Origin: DASSKW01 sp035701115
GTDB lineage: Bacteria > Pseudomonadota > Gammaproteobacteria > Natronospirales > REEB76
Assembly (NCBI GenBank): GCA_035701115.1
Contig: DASSOA010000130.1
Coordinates: 1-24,426, forward strand
Direction of reading: 5' to 3'
DNA length: 24,426 bases
Below the pieces are notes generated by a model. It worked only from the letters and a program-made list of their open reading frames with translations. It was not told where the DNA came from and did not search any database. Positions 1 through 7,119 of this stretch are shown one piece after another. Numbering within the stretch: the first letter of the stretch is position 1; each line of letters opens with the position of its first letter. Position numbers and translations under genes: made by a program.

Positions 1-1
1 A

Positions 2-307
2 GCCTTTGGCCTGCGCGCCCGCTTCGATATCGTGATATCCGGTGACACCTTGCCGGAGCGCAAGCCGAGTCCGCTGCCGCTGCTTTATGCCGCCAATCAC
101 TGCCGGGTTCCGCCTGATACCGCGTTGATGGTCGGCGATTCTAGTCACGACATACAGGCCGCCCACGCCGCGGGGTTCCATGCGGTGGGTGTACGGTACG
201 GTTACGGCGACACCCGGCTGGTGCCGGCGCCAACCGCCGTTCTCGATTCACTGGGGGAGTTGCCAGAGCTCCTCGACCACTGGCGGGATGGGGTTGTGCA
301 ATTCTGA
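2..307 (+). CDS. gph: Phosphoglycolate phosphatase, C-terminal part (cut by window edge)
   Basis: The reading frame is open from the first bases of the window, so only the C-terminal ~100 residues are present. It shows the back half of a HAD-family phosphatase: a motif III lysine in ERKPSPLPL and motif IV as GDSSHDIQAAHAAG, whose acidic residues would bind Mg2+. The following GVRYGYG segment is typical of Gph. The family hydrolyses 2-phosphoglycolate to glycolate in the cytosol. A gph gene directly upstream of trpE is a familiar gammaproteobacterial arrangement, for example in Pseudomonas, and supports Gph over other HAD phosphatases. The catalytic nucleophile Asp and the cap domain lie outside the window, so substrate specificity cannot be checked here. 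Confidence 0.85.
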   Translation, partial: AFGLRARFDIVISGDTLPERKPSPLPLLYAANHCRVPPDTALMVGDSSHDIQAAHAAGFHAVGVRYGYGDTRLVPAPTAVLDSLGELPELLDHWRDGVVQF

Positions 308-364
308 GCAAGCCGGTATGGTTTGTACGCGGCACAGTCTCAGTGCTTCATGCTAGGTCACTTC

Positions 365-421
365 ATGTTCCTGCCGGTAAACCTGAACGGAGTTGCAAGC
401 AACCGCACCTGGCGATGGTGA
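365..421 (+). CDS. Candidate trp leader peptide (18 aa, ends Trp-Arg-Trp)
   Basis: An 18-codon ORF lies 59 nt before trpE. Its last four codons are TGG CGA TGG TGA, so two tryptophan codons sit at the very end of a short peptide starting MFLPVN. A weak AGGT at 356-359 could serve as ribosome binding site. Short Trp-rich leader peptides control trp operons by ribosome-mediated attenuation, and attenuation of trpE and trpGDC is known in Pseudomonas. I looked for a terminator hairpin with a U-run between 421 and 480 and found only weak ones: T5 runs at 430-434 and 463-467 lack a strong preceding stem. The call rests on position and Trp codons alone. Confidence 0.4.
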   Translation: MFLPVNLNGVASNRTWRW

Positions 422-480
422 GACGGACGTTTTTGCGTTTCTGAGCAAATTCACGTTTCCGCTTTTTCAGGTGACCGTTC

Positions 481-1962
481 ATGGACCAGCAGCAGTTTGA
501 TGCCCTTCGGGCAGCCGGTTACAACCATATCCCCGTCGTCCGCGAGCTCCTCGCCGATCTCGATACGCCCCTAAGCGTGTATTTCAAGCTCGCCGGCGCG
601 CCCAACTCATTCCTGCTGGAATCAGTGGAAGGTGGCGAGACCTGGGGCCGCTACTCGATCATCGGACTGCCCGCAACAGGCGTCGTCAGTTACAGCGACG
701 GCACGCTGGAAATCAAGGACGGGGACGATTGCGAGCGCATCGCAACCGACGATCCGCTTGGCGAACTGGAACGCGTGCGACAGCGTTACCGTGTGCCCGC
801 CATTGCCGGCTTGCCGCGTTTCAGCGGCGGACTGGTGGGGTATTTTGGCTACGACATCGTCAATCGCATCGAATCGCGGCTCCGCGACAGTAAAACCGCG
901 GACACGCTCGGGGTTCCCGATATCCTGCTGCTGCGCGCCGACGAACTTGCGATTTTCGACAATTTGCGCGGTACCCTGCAGCTCGTTGTGCACGCCGGCG
1001 TTGAACAGCCGGATGCGTTCGAGCGGGCGCAGCATCGGCTCGATGATCTGGTGGCGCGTTTGCGCGCACCCGCGCGTTACCCCTCGTTGCAGGGTTTCGC
1101 CGGCAGCGTGGCCGGTGAATTTGTTTCCGGATTCGAATCCCATGCGTTCTGCGACGCTGTAACCCGCGCCAAGCAATACATCCGCGACGGCGATGTGATG
1201 CAGGTGGTGTTGTCACAGCGGTTGAGTGCGCCCTTTGCAGGCAGTGCGGCAGATGTGTACCGGGCATTGCGCGTGATCAATCCTTCGCCGTACATGTATC
1301 TGCTCGATTTCGAAGACCTGCAGGTGGTAGGCTCGTCGCCGGAGGTGCTGGTGAGAGCCGAATCCGGCACCGTGACGCTGCGGCCGATCGCCGGAACCCG
1401 CCCGCGCGGACGCAATGCCGACGAAGACAACGCGCTGGCGGCAGAATTGCTGGCCGACCCCAAGGAACGCGCCGAACACGTGATGCTGCTCGATCTCGGG
1501 CGCAACGATGTCGGACGCGTCAGCGAAACCGGCAGCGTACGCATCTCGGACCGGATGGTGATCGAACGTTATTCGCATGTCATGCACATTGTGTCGCAGG
1601 TGCAGGGCCGGTTGCGCGACGGGCTCGGCCCGCTGGATGTGCTGAAAGCCTGTTTTCCGGCCGGCACGGTCAGCGGCGCACCCAAAGTGCGCGCGCTGGA
1701 AATCATCGCCGAACTCGAGCCGGTCAAGCGCGGTATCTATTCCGGCGCGGTGGGCTACCTCGACTGGAACGGGAATCTCGATACCGCCATCGCGATTCGT
1801 ACTGCCGTAATCAAGGACGGTTATCTGCACGTGCAGGCTGGCGCCGGCATCGTGCACGATTCGATTCCCGAAAAGGAATGGGAAGAAACCCTGAACAAGG
1901 GCAGGGCCTTGCTGAAAGCGGTCGCAATGACCGCGACGGATGACAGATTGCATAGAAACTGA
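481..1962 (+). CDS. trpE: Anthranilate synthase component I
   Basis: This 493-residue chorismate-binding enzyme converts chorismate, with ammonia supplied by TrpG, to anthranilate, the first committed step of tryptophan synthesis. The N-terminal domain carries the LLES motif at residues 45-48, part of the known tryptophan feedback site. The C-terminal catalytic domain has PIAGTRPRG, DLGRNDVGRV, the GTVSGAPKVRALEII segment near residue 395 and a final QAGAGIVHDSIPEKEWEET block. Length matches the family. A CAGGTG ribosome binding site at 468-473 supports the ATG start. trpG begins 14 nt after the stop, so the two are likely co-transcribed. The feedback motif indicates an allosterically controlled enzyme, not a phenazine or pabB-type paralogue. 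Confidence 0.97.
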   Translation: MDQQQFDALRAAGYNHIPVVRELLADLDTPLSVYFKLAGAPNSFLLESVEGGETWGRYSIIGLPATGVVSYSDGTLEIKDGDDCERIATDDPLGELERVRQRYRVPAIAGLPRFSGGLVGYFGYDIVNRIESRLRDSKTADTLGVPDILLLRADELAIFDNLRGTLQLVVHAGVEQPDAFERAQHRLDDLVARLRAPARYPSLQGFAGSVAGEFVSGFESHAFCDAVTRAKQYIRDGDVMQVVLSQRLSAPFAGSAADVYRALRVINPSPYMYLLDFEDLQVVGSSPEVLVRAESGTVTLRPIAGTRPRGRNADEDNALAAELLADPKERAEHVMLLDLGRNDVGRVSETGSVRISDRMVIERYSHVMHIVSQVQGRLRDGLGPLDVLKACFPAGTVSGAPKVRALEIIAELEPVKRGIYSGAVGYLDWNGNLDTAIAIRTAVIKDGYLHVQAGAGIVHDSIPEKEWEETLNKGRALLKAVAMTATDDRLHRN

Positions 1963-1975
1963 AAGCGAGACATGC

Positions 1976-2554
1976 ATGCTGCTGATGATTGATAACTACG
2001 ATTCGTTTACCTACAACCTCGTGCAATACCTGGGCGAACTGGGCGCGGACGTGCGCGTGTACCGCAACGATGCCATCACGGTGCAGGCGATCGAAGCACT
2101 TGGCCCCGAGCGGATCGTGATTTCCCCCGGACCCTGCACGCCGAATGAGGCGGGAATTTCGCTCGACGTGATCCGGCAATTCGGCGGACGCATCCCGATA
2201 CTCGGCGTGTGTCTGGGGCACCAGGCAATCGGCCAGGCGTATGGTGGCAAGATTGTGCATGCCGGGCGCGTGATGCACGGCAAGGTGTCACCGGTGCGGC
2301 ATACGGGGCAGGGTGTATTCGGCGGCTTGCCGGACCCGTTTACCGCCACCCGCTATCACTCGCTGGTCATCGAACGGACGTCGCTGCCGGCGTGCCTTGA
2401 GCTGACGGCCTGGACCGAAAATGACGACGGCAGTGTTGAGGAAATCATGGGTGTGCGTCACAAAACGCTGCCGGTTGAGGGTGTACAGTTTCACCCGGAA
2501 TCGATTCTGACCGAGCACGGGCACGCGCTGCTCAGGAATTTTCTGGAGCGCTGA
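1976..2554 (+). CDS. trpG: Anthranilate synthase component II (glutamine amidotransferase)
   Basis: A 192-residue class I glutamine amidotransferase that releases ammonia from glutamine for TrpE. It begins MLLMIDNYDSFTYNLVQYL, the standard TrpG/PabA start. It has the oxyanion segment SPGPCTPNEAG, the nucleophile Cys79 in GVCLGHQAIG, and the catalytic His-Glu pair in the C-terminal VQFHPESILTEHG. I chose ATG 1976 over an in-frame ATG at 1940, because the earlier one adds 12 unconserved residues and overlaps the end of trpE, while a GCGAGA stretch precedes 1976. TrpG and PabA cannot be fully separated by sequence, and the protein may serve both pathways. The adjacent trpE, trpD and trpC favour tryptophan synthesis. 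Confidence 0.95.
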   Translation: MLLMIDNYDSFTYNLVQYLGELGADVRVYRNDAITVQAIEALGPERIVISPGPCTPNEAGISLDVIRQFGGRIPILGVCLGHQAIGQAYGGKIVHAGRVMHGKVSPVRHTGQGVFGGLPDPFTATRYHSLVIERTSLPACLELTAWTENDDGSVEEIMGVRHKTLPVEGVQFHPESILTEHGHALLRNFLER

Positions 2555-2590
2555 TTGCCAGTCATCAGCATCGTCTATTGCGTGATTTCA

Positions 2591-2630
2591 CCCTTTCCCC
2601 ATCCCTCTCCCGGAGGGAGAGGGAGAGAGT
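2591..2630. repeat. REP-like palindromic element between trpG and trpD
   Basis: A purine/pyrimidine-asymmetric inverted repeat has a perfect 10-bp stem (2602-2611 with 2615-2624) and a 3-nt loop. It is flanked by a C/T-rich left side and a G/A-rich right side. CCCTCTCCC/GGGAGAGGG palindromes of this kind are scattered between genes of many proteobacteria. The element separates trpG from trpD inside the operon. Its right arm is purine-rich enough to look like a ribosome binding site. Confidence 0.7.
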
Positions 2631-2649
2631 GCTGAAGAGGCCGATTAAC

Positions 2650-3660
2650 TTGGATATCAAAGAAGCCATCAGTCGTATCGTTGATCGCGAGGATCTGTCG
2701 CGTGCCGACATGGAAGCGGCCATGCGCCAGATCATGACCGGCAACGCCACGCCGACACAAATCGGGGGGTTTCTGGCGGGGCTGCGCGCCAAGGGCGAAA
2801 CGGTGGACGAACTCACGGCCGCCGCCAGGGTGATGCGTGAACTTGCAGTGGGCGTGTCCGTCACCTGCGATAACCTGGTCGACACCTGCGGCACGGGCGG
2901 CGACGGCAAGAGCCTGTTCAATGTTTCGACGGCGGCCGCCTTCGTGGTCGCGGCCGCCGGCGGTCATGTTGCCAAGCACGGCAATCGCGCCATGTCGGGC
3001 TGTTCCGGCAGCGCCGATGTGCTGGAAGCACTTGGCGTGAAACTCGATCTGCCGCCGGAGCGGATCGCGGCATGCATCGAACAGGTTGGCCTGGGTTTCA
3101 TGTACGCGCCGGCACACCATGCGGCCGCGCGTTACGCCGCCGGCCCGCGCAAGGAGCTCGGCACCCGCACGCTGTTCAATCTGCTCGGCCCGCTGACCAA
3201 TCCCGCCGGTGCGCCGAATCAGCTGCTCGGTGTGTTCGCGCCACGCTGGCTGGAACCGTTGGCGAAAGTATTGCGTGCACTCGGTAGTCAGCACGTGCTG
3301 GTGGTGCATTCGCGCGACGGACTCGATGAAATCAGCATTGCCGCGCCGACCTGGGTCGCGGAACTGCAGGGAGGTCAGGTGCGCAGTTACACCGTGCAGC
3401 CGGAGGATTTCGGCATGACGCGGCAATCCATTGATGCCTTGCGCGTATCGAGTGCACAGCAGAGTCTCGACCTGATCCGCACGGCGTTTTCCGGGCGTCC
3501 CGGTCCGGCGAGCGACATGATTGCGCTCAACGCGGGTGCGGCAATCTACGCCGCCGGGGTGAGCGAAACGCTGGTGAGCGGCGTCGAACACGCGCGGGAA
3601 CTGCTGATCAGTGGTGCCGCGCGGCGCAAGCTGGACGAACTCGCGGAGGCCACGCGGTGA
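2650..3660 (+). CDS. trpD: Anthranilate phosphoribosyltransferase
   Basis: A 336-residue enzyme that joins anthranilate to phosphoribosyl pyrophosphate. The PRPP-binding motif DTCGTGGDGKSLFNVST starts near residue 78, followed by KHGNRAMSGCSGSADVLEALG. The anthranilate-binding region GFMYAPAHHAAARYAAGPRKELGTRTLFNLLGPLTNPAGA comes next. I prefer the TTG start at 2650, giving M-DIKEAISRIVDRE as in other TrpD proteins, with GAAGAGG nine bases upstream. A GTG at 2629 just after the palindromic repeat, or a TTG at 2578 reading through the repeat, are open but would add unconserved residues. The gene ends in a 4-bp overlap with trpC, implying translational coupling. Confidence 0.96.
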   Translation: MDIKEAISRIVDREDLSRADMEAAMRQIMTGNATPTQIGGFLAGLRAKGETVDELTAAARVMRELAVGVSVTCDNLVDTCGTGGDGKSLFNVSTAAAFVVAAAGGHVAKHGNRAMSGCSGSADVLEALGVKLDLPPERIAACIEQVGLGFMYAPAHHAAARYAAGPRKELGTRTLFNLLGPLTNPAGAPNQLLGVFAPRWLEPLAKVLRALGSQHVLVVHSRDGLDEISIAAPTWVAELQGGQVRSYTVQPEDFGMTRQSIDALRVSSAQQSLDLIRTAFSGRPGPASDMIALNAGAAIYAAGVSETLVSGVEHARELLISGAARRKLDELAEATR

Positions 3661-4457
3661 CCGGCCGTCCCGACATTCTCAAACGCATTCTTTCCGCCAA
3701 GGCGGAAGAAGTGGCGGCACGCAGCACGGTCCGACCACTGAAGGCGCTGCGTGCACAATTGCAGGATCTGCCGCCGCCGCGCGGGTTTCACGCGGCGATA
3801 GAACGCGAGATCGCCGCGGGTCGCGCCGGCATCATTGCCGAAATCAAGCGCGCGTCGCCGAGCAAGGGAGTGTTGCGCGAGTCGTTCGACGTCGCGGGCA
3901 TCGCCGCGAGTTACGCGCGTGCCGGCGCCGCGTGTCTGTCGGTGCTGACGGATGAACCGTTTTTCCAGGGCGGGCTCGAATGCCTGGATGAGGCACGCCA
4001 CGCCTGTGACCTGCCGCTGTTGCGCAAGGATTTCATTATCGATCCCTGGCAGGTGTACGAGTCACGCGTGCACGGTGCCGATTGCATTCTGCTGATTGTG
4101 GCGGCGCTCGGCGATGCCATGCTGGGCGACCTCTTGGCGCTCGCGGCGGATCTCGATATGGATGTCCTGGTGGAAGTGCACGATGCGGACGAACTGGCAC
4201 GCGCGCTGCAATTCCCGTCCGCGTTGCTCGGCATCAACAACCGCGATCTGAAAACGTTCCATACCGACGTGCAGACCACGCTGGCTATGCTGCCGCAGAT
4301 TCCGGCTGACAGACTGGTGGTGACGGAAAGCGGCATCCGCACGCGTGACGACGTCGCGCGCATGCGCCAGGCCGGCGTGCACGGGTTTCTGGTCGGCGAA
4401 GCCTTCATGGTGGCCGACGAACCGGGTGAAAAACTCGTGGAGCTGTTCGGCCGCTGA
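3657..4457 (+). CDS. trpC: Indole-3-glycerol phosphate synthase
   Basis: A 266-residue monofunctional (beta/alpha)8 enzyme that decarboxylates and closes the ring of carboxyphenylaminodeoxyribulose phosphate. Visible active-site blocks are AEIKRASPSKG with Lys64, LLRKDFIID with Lys125, VEVH with Glu174, GINNRDLKTF around Asn196 and TESGI at 225-228. The last of these begins the phosphate-binding end of the barrel. Unlike E. coli TrpC there is no fused TrpF domain, as is usual outside the enterics. The GTG start overlaps the trpD stop as GTGA. The next gene, crp, is convergent, with only 11 bp between the two stop codons and no obvious terminator hairpin. Confidence 0.97.
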   Translation: MTGRPDILKRILSAKAEEVAARSTVRPLKALRAQLQDLPPPRGFHAAIEREIAAGRAGIIAEIKRASPSKGVLRESFDVAGIAASYARAGAACLSVLTDEPFFQGGLECLDEARHACDLPLLRKDFIIDPWQVYESRVHGADCILLIVAALGDAMLGDLLALAADLDMDVLVEVHDADELARALQFPSALLGINNRDLKTFHTDVQTTLAMLPQIPADRLVVTESGIRTRDDVARMRQAGVHGFLVGEAFMVADEPGEKLVELFGR

Positions 4458-4468
4458 CGCGCGGATGC

Positions 4469-5155
4469 TCAGTGGTGTTTGAAGCGCCGGGTCAGCGGGA
4501 TGGTGCGGTCACCGGTGGGTTCGGCGCCGAACACCACAATGGTTTTGCCCGCCACGGAGATCAGGCCCTGTTCTTCCAGCGTTTTCAGCACGCGTCCGGC
4601 CATTTCCCGCGAACAACCGACAATGCGGCCGATTTCCTGGCGGCTGATGCGGATCTGCATCCCGTCCGGGTGCGTCATGGCGTCCGGCTGGCGGCAGAGG
4701 TCGAGCAAGGTGCGCGCAATGCGGCCGGTCACATCCAGAAACGCGAGATCGCTGACTTTGCGGGTGGTGAGTCGCAGCCGGGCGGCGAGCTGTCCGGCGA
4801 GCGCGAACAGAAGATCCGGGTCGTTGTGGGCCAGTTCACGGAAGCGGGTGTAACTGATTTCCGCGATCAGACAGTCGCAGCGGGTGCGCACCCAGGCGGT
4901 ACGGGTCGGGTCCTGCTGGAACAGGCCCATCTCGCCGAAAAATTCGCCGCGGTTCAGGTAGGCGACCACGATCTCGTTGCCGTCTTCGTCTTCGACGACG
5001 ACCGCCACCGAGCCTTCGATTACCAGGAACAGGCTGTTGGAGCTGTCGCCCGCATTGACCACAGCCGCCTTGGAGGGGAAATGCCGCAGATGGCACTGGG
5101 CGACGAAATGGTCCAGCGCAGGAATCCCGAAGCTGCGCATTTGCTCCTGTGGCAT
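4469..5155 (-). CDS. crp: Crp/Vfr-type cyclic AMP receptor transcription factor
   Basis: A 228-residue Crp-family regulator. The cyclic-nucleotide domain shows GEMGLF (residues 74-79) and the phosphate-binding Arg85-Thr86, equivalent to E. coli Arg82-Ser83. A long helix with Thr130-Thr131 follows, then FLDVTGRIARTLLDL and QPDAMTHPDGMQI. The helix-turn-helix RQEIGRIVGCSREMAGRVL (172-190) keeps the Arg-Glu-Arg DNA contacts. It is closest in feel to Pseudomonas Vfr. The Arg-Thr pair suggests cAMP binding, not the c-di-GMP response of Xanthomonas Clp. About 17 extra residues (AEPTGD... to RRFKHH) follow the usual C-terminus. AGAGGGG before the ATG is a good ribosome site. Neighbouring trpC and speD match Pseudomonas. 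Confidence 0.92.
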   Translation of the reverse strand: MPQEQMRSFGIPALDHFVAQCHLRHFPSKAAVVNAGDSSNSLFLVIEGSVAVVVEDEDGNEIVVAYLNRGEFFGEMGLFQQDPTRTAWVRTRCDCLIAEISYTRFRELAHNDPDLLFALAGQLAARLRLTTRKVSDLAFLDVTGRIARTLLDLCRQPDAMTHPDGMQIRISRQEIGRIVGCSREMAGRVLKTLEEQGLISVAGKTIVVFGAEPTGDRTIPLTRRFKHH

Positions 5156-5274
5156 TTCGTCCCCTCTGGGCTCTGCAACCCGATAAAACTATAAAGTAGC
5201 ATGGATGAACATAAATTGTCCGAAGACCCGCTCAGACGGATTTACCATATAAAACATGAGGTTGAGGAAAGTGT

Positions 5275-5297
5275 CCGAATCATGGCACCTGATTCGG
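5275..5297. promoter_or_regulatory. Perfect 8-bp inverted repeat upstream of speD
   Basis: CCGAATCA (5275-5282) and TGATTCGG (5290-5297) form a perfect dyad with a 7-nt spacer in the crp-speD divergent region. No T-run follows, so it is not an intrinsic terminator. It lies just before a TATAAA-like -10 (5320-5325), a position that suits an operator. The half-site does not match the Crp consensus TGTGA. Which regulator would bind is unknown. Confidence 0.4.
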
Positions 5298-5380
5298 GAT
5301 GGTGGGCGCGCTAAATGCCTATAAAATAGCCGGCCTTATTTCATACCGCCGATTGTGGCCCCGGCCAGGAGGATCAAGCA

Positions 5381-6211
5381 TTGGCGACGTCGCTCAGCAA
5401 GCTGAAACTGCACGGCTTCAACAACCTTACCAAGACCCTGAGTTTCAATATCTACGACATCAATTACGCGGTGACCGAACGCCATCGTCGCGAGTACATC
5501 GAGTACATTGATGAAGCCTACAATGCCGAGCGTCTGACGCAGATTCTTACCAACGTGTCGAATATCATCGGCGCGAACATTCTCAACATCGCGCGCCAGG
5601 ATTACGATCCGCAGGGCGCATCGGTGACGATGCTGATTTCGGAAGAGCCGGTTGCCTCGCAGATTCTCGCCGCGCGACACGACAACGAATCACCGGGCCC
5701 GTTGCCGGAGGCCGTGGTGGCGCACCTCGACAAAAGCCATATCACCGTGCACACCTATCCGGAAAGCCACCCGGACAACGGCATCAGCACCTTTCGCGCA
5801 GACATTGACGTCTCCACCTGCGGCCGCATCTCACCGCTCAAGGCGCTGAATTACCTGTTGCACGTGTTCGAGTCCGACATCGTGATGATGGATTACCGGG
5901 TGCGGGGCTTTACCCGTGACGTGCACGGCGTCAAGCATTACATTGATCACGACATTGATTCGATCCAGAATTTTCTGAGCGACGATACCCGTGAGCGCTA
6001 CCAGACCATCGACGTGAACGTCTATCAGGAAAGCATCTTTCACACCAAGATGATTCTGAAGGAATTCGATCTGGACAATTATCTGTTCGGCACCGGCGCC
6101 GATGAGTTAAAGCCGAAGGAGGCGGATAAAATCCGTCAACGTTTGAAAAACGAGATGCTGGAGATTTTCTACGGCCGCAATATCCGCAAGGGCAGCCAGA
6201 GCGAGATATGA
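5381..6211 (+). CDS. speD: S-adenosylmethionine decarboxylase proenzyme
   Basis: This 276-residue pyruvoyl enzyme makes decarboxylated S-adenosylmethionine, the aminopropyl donor for spermidine. It is the long E. coli type, and matches to E. coli SpeD run through LDKSHITVHTYPESHPDNG, DVSTCGRISPLKALNYLL and the region up to FHTKMILKEFDLDNYLF. By homology self-cleavage should fall between Lys118 and Ser119, with Ser119 becoming the pyruvoyl group. The start is TTG, preceded by a perfect AGGAGG at 5367-5372. The N-terminal MATSLSKLKLHGFNNLTKTL agrees with the family. speE is not in the window. Divergent crp lies 225 bp away across an A/T-rich promoter region. Confidence 0.96.
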   Translation: MATSLSKLKLHGFNNLTKTLSFNIYDINYAVTERHRREYIEYIDEAYNAERLTQILTNVSNIIGANILNIARQDYDPQGASVTMLISEEPVASQILAARHDNESPGPLPEAVVAHLDKSHITVHTYPESHPDNGISTFRADIDVSTCGRISPLKALNYLLHVFESDIVMMDYRVRGFTRDVHGVKHYIDHDIDSIQNFLSDDTRERYQTIDVNVYQESIFHTKMILKEFDLDNYLFGTGADELKPKEADKIRQRLKNEMLEIFYGRNIRKGSQSEI

Positions 6212-6260
6212 ACATGTTGACGCATACGAGGACGGCTGCAGTTCACGCGAGGCCTTGCCG

Positions 6261-6542
6261 ATGTCGCTGTCGCTGACAAGCGGACTGCTGGCCGTCACCG
6301 GCGCGCTGGCGTGCATTTATGGCGCCTTGATACTGCGCAATCTGCCTGGTAAACGCCCGCAGGACATCGAACCGGAGTGGCTGCAATCCGACGAAGTCCG
6401 CAGCAGCAAATTCAATTCGCTGGCCAACATGCGTCATCTGCTGCAACCGGAACGCCGGAACATCAGTTTCAGCCAAAGCCGCGGACGCGGCTACGCGATG
6501 CTGGCGATCGGTATTCTGCTGCTGGTATTCGCGTTTACCTGA
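6261..6542 (+). CDS. Small two-helix membrane protein of unknown function
   Basis: A 93-residue protein starting MSLSLTSGLLAVTGALACIYGALIL, a hydrophobic helix. A polar middle of about 45 residues follows (GKRPQDIEPEWLQSDEVRSSKFNSLANMRHLLQPERRNISFSQSRGRG), then a second helix ending GILLLVFAFT at the C-terminus. A GAGG at 6249-6252 precedes the ATG at suitable spacing. The gene sits 49 bp after speD and 7 bp before the acetyltransferase, so it probably shares their transcript. I do not recognise a family. The two-helix hairpin suggests an inner membrane protein with a charged loop; its role is unknown. Confidence 0.7.
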   Translation: MSLSLTSGLLAVTGALACIYGALILRNLPGKRPQDIEPEWLQSDEVRSSKFNSLANMRHLLQPERRNISFSQSRGRGYAMLAIGILLLVFAFT

Positions 6543-6549
6543 GTACACC

Positions 6550-7104
6550 GTGCAATTCCCAGCGCTGTCCGGTGCACGCTGCGTCCTGAGGCCGTTGTCG
6601 GAACAGGATCTGCCGGCGTTTGCCCGTTATCGCGCCGATCCGGCCGTCGCACGTTTCCAGAGCTGGTCAACCTATTCGCTGGACGACGCCCGGCGCCTGT
6701 TTGCGGGCATGGCGTCGGTGCCGTTCGGCACACGGGGAAGCTGGTATCAGGTCGCCATTGCCGACAAGCGCCAAAATGTGCTGCTCGGCGATTGTGCGCT
6801 GCATTTCCTCGAAGACGACCAGCAGGTGGAGATTGGTTTCACGCTCGCACCCGTGCATCAGGGCCAAGGGCTGGCAGGGGAAGCGGTGTCGCTGCTGGTG
6901 AATTACATCTTCGGGCAATTGCACAAGCATCGGATTATCGCGGTGACTGACGCGGACAATACAGCGGCGCGAAAACTGCTCGCTGGCACAGGCTTCCGCC
7001 AGGAAGCGCATTTCGTGCAAAACACGTATTTCAAGGGAAAGTGGGGCGACGAATGCCTGTACGCCATGCTGGCCAGCGAATGGCGGGTTGCGGACAGTCG
7101 TTAA
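6550..7104 (+). CDS. GNAT-family N-acetyltransferase (RimJ/RimL-like)
   Basis: A 184-residue acetyltransferase of the Acetyltransf_3 type. It opens with LSGARCVLRPLSEQDLPAFARYRADP, the usual substrate-side start. The acetyl-CoA pyrophosphate loop QGQGLAG is at residues 104-110 after VEIGFTL, and NTAARKLLAGTGFRQEA forms the C-terminal core. RimJ/L relatives acetylate protein N-termini, and others modify antibiotics or polyamines. The position behind speD makes a polyamine substrate imaginable, but nothing in the sequence shows it. The start is GTG, 7 bp after the preceding stop, with no strong ribosome site, so coupling to the upstream gene is likely. It converges on coq7 with a 15-bp gap. Confidence 0.85.
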   Translation: MQFPALSGARCVLRPLSEQDLPAFARYRADPAVARFQSWSTYSLDDARRLFAGMASVPFGTRGSWYQVAIADKRQNVLLGDCALHFLEDDQQVEIGFTLAPVHQGQGLAGEAVSLLVNYIFGQLHKHRIIAVTDADNTAARKLLAGTGFRQEAHFVQNTYFKGKWGDECLYAMLASEWRVADSR

Positions 7105-7119
7105 ACCGGATATTCCGAA

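Noticed and set aside
2575..3591. 338-codon minus-strand frame opposite trpD
   Set aside because: It mirrors the conserved trpD gene, has no recognisable domain, and reads through the palindromic repeat.
5156..5380. Crp autoregulatory sites between crp and speD
   Set aside because: I looked for TGTGA-N6-TCACA and found no convincing match; only A/T-rich -10-like boxes and the CCGAATCA dyad are present.
7105..7119. CGGA-TAT-TCCG palindrome between the acetyltransferase and coq7 as a terminator
   Set aside because: The stem is only 4 bp and no T-run follows on either strand.
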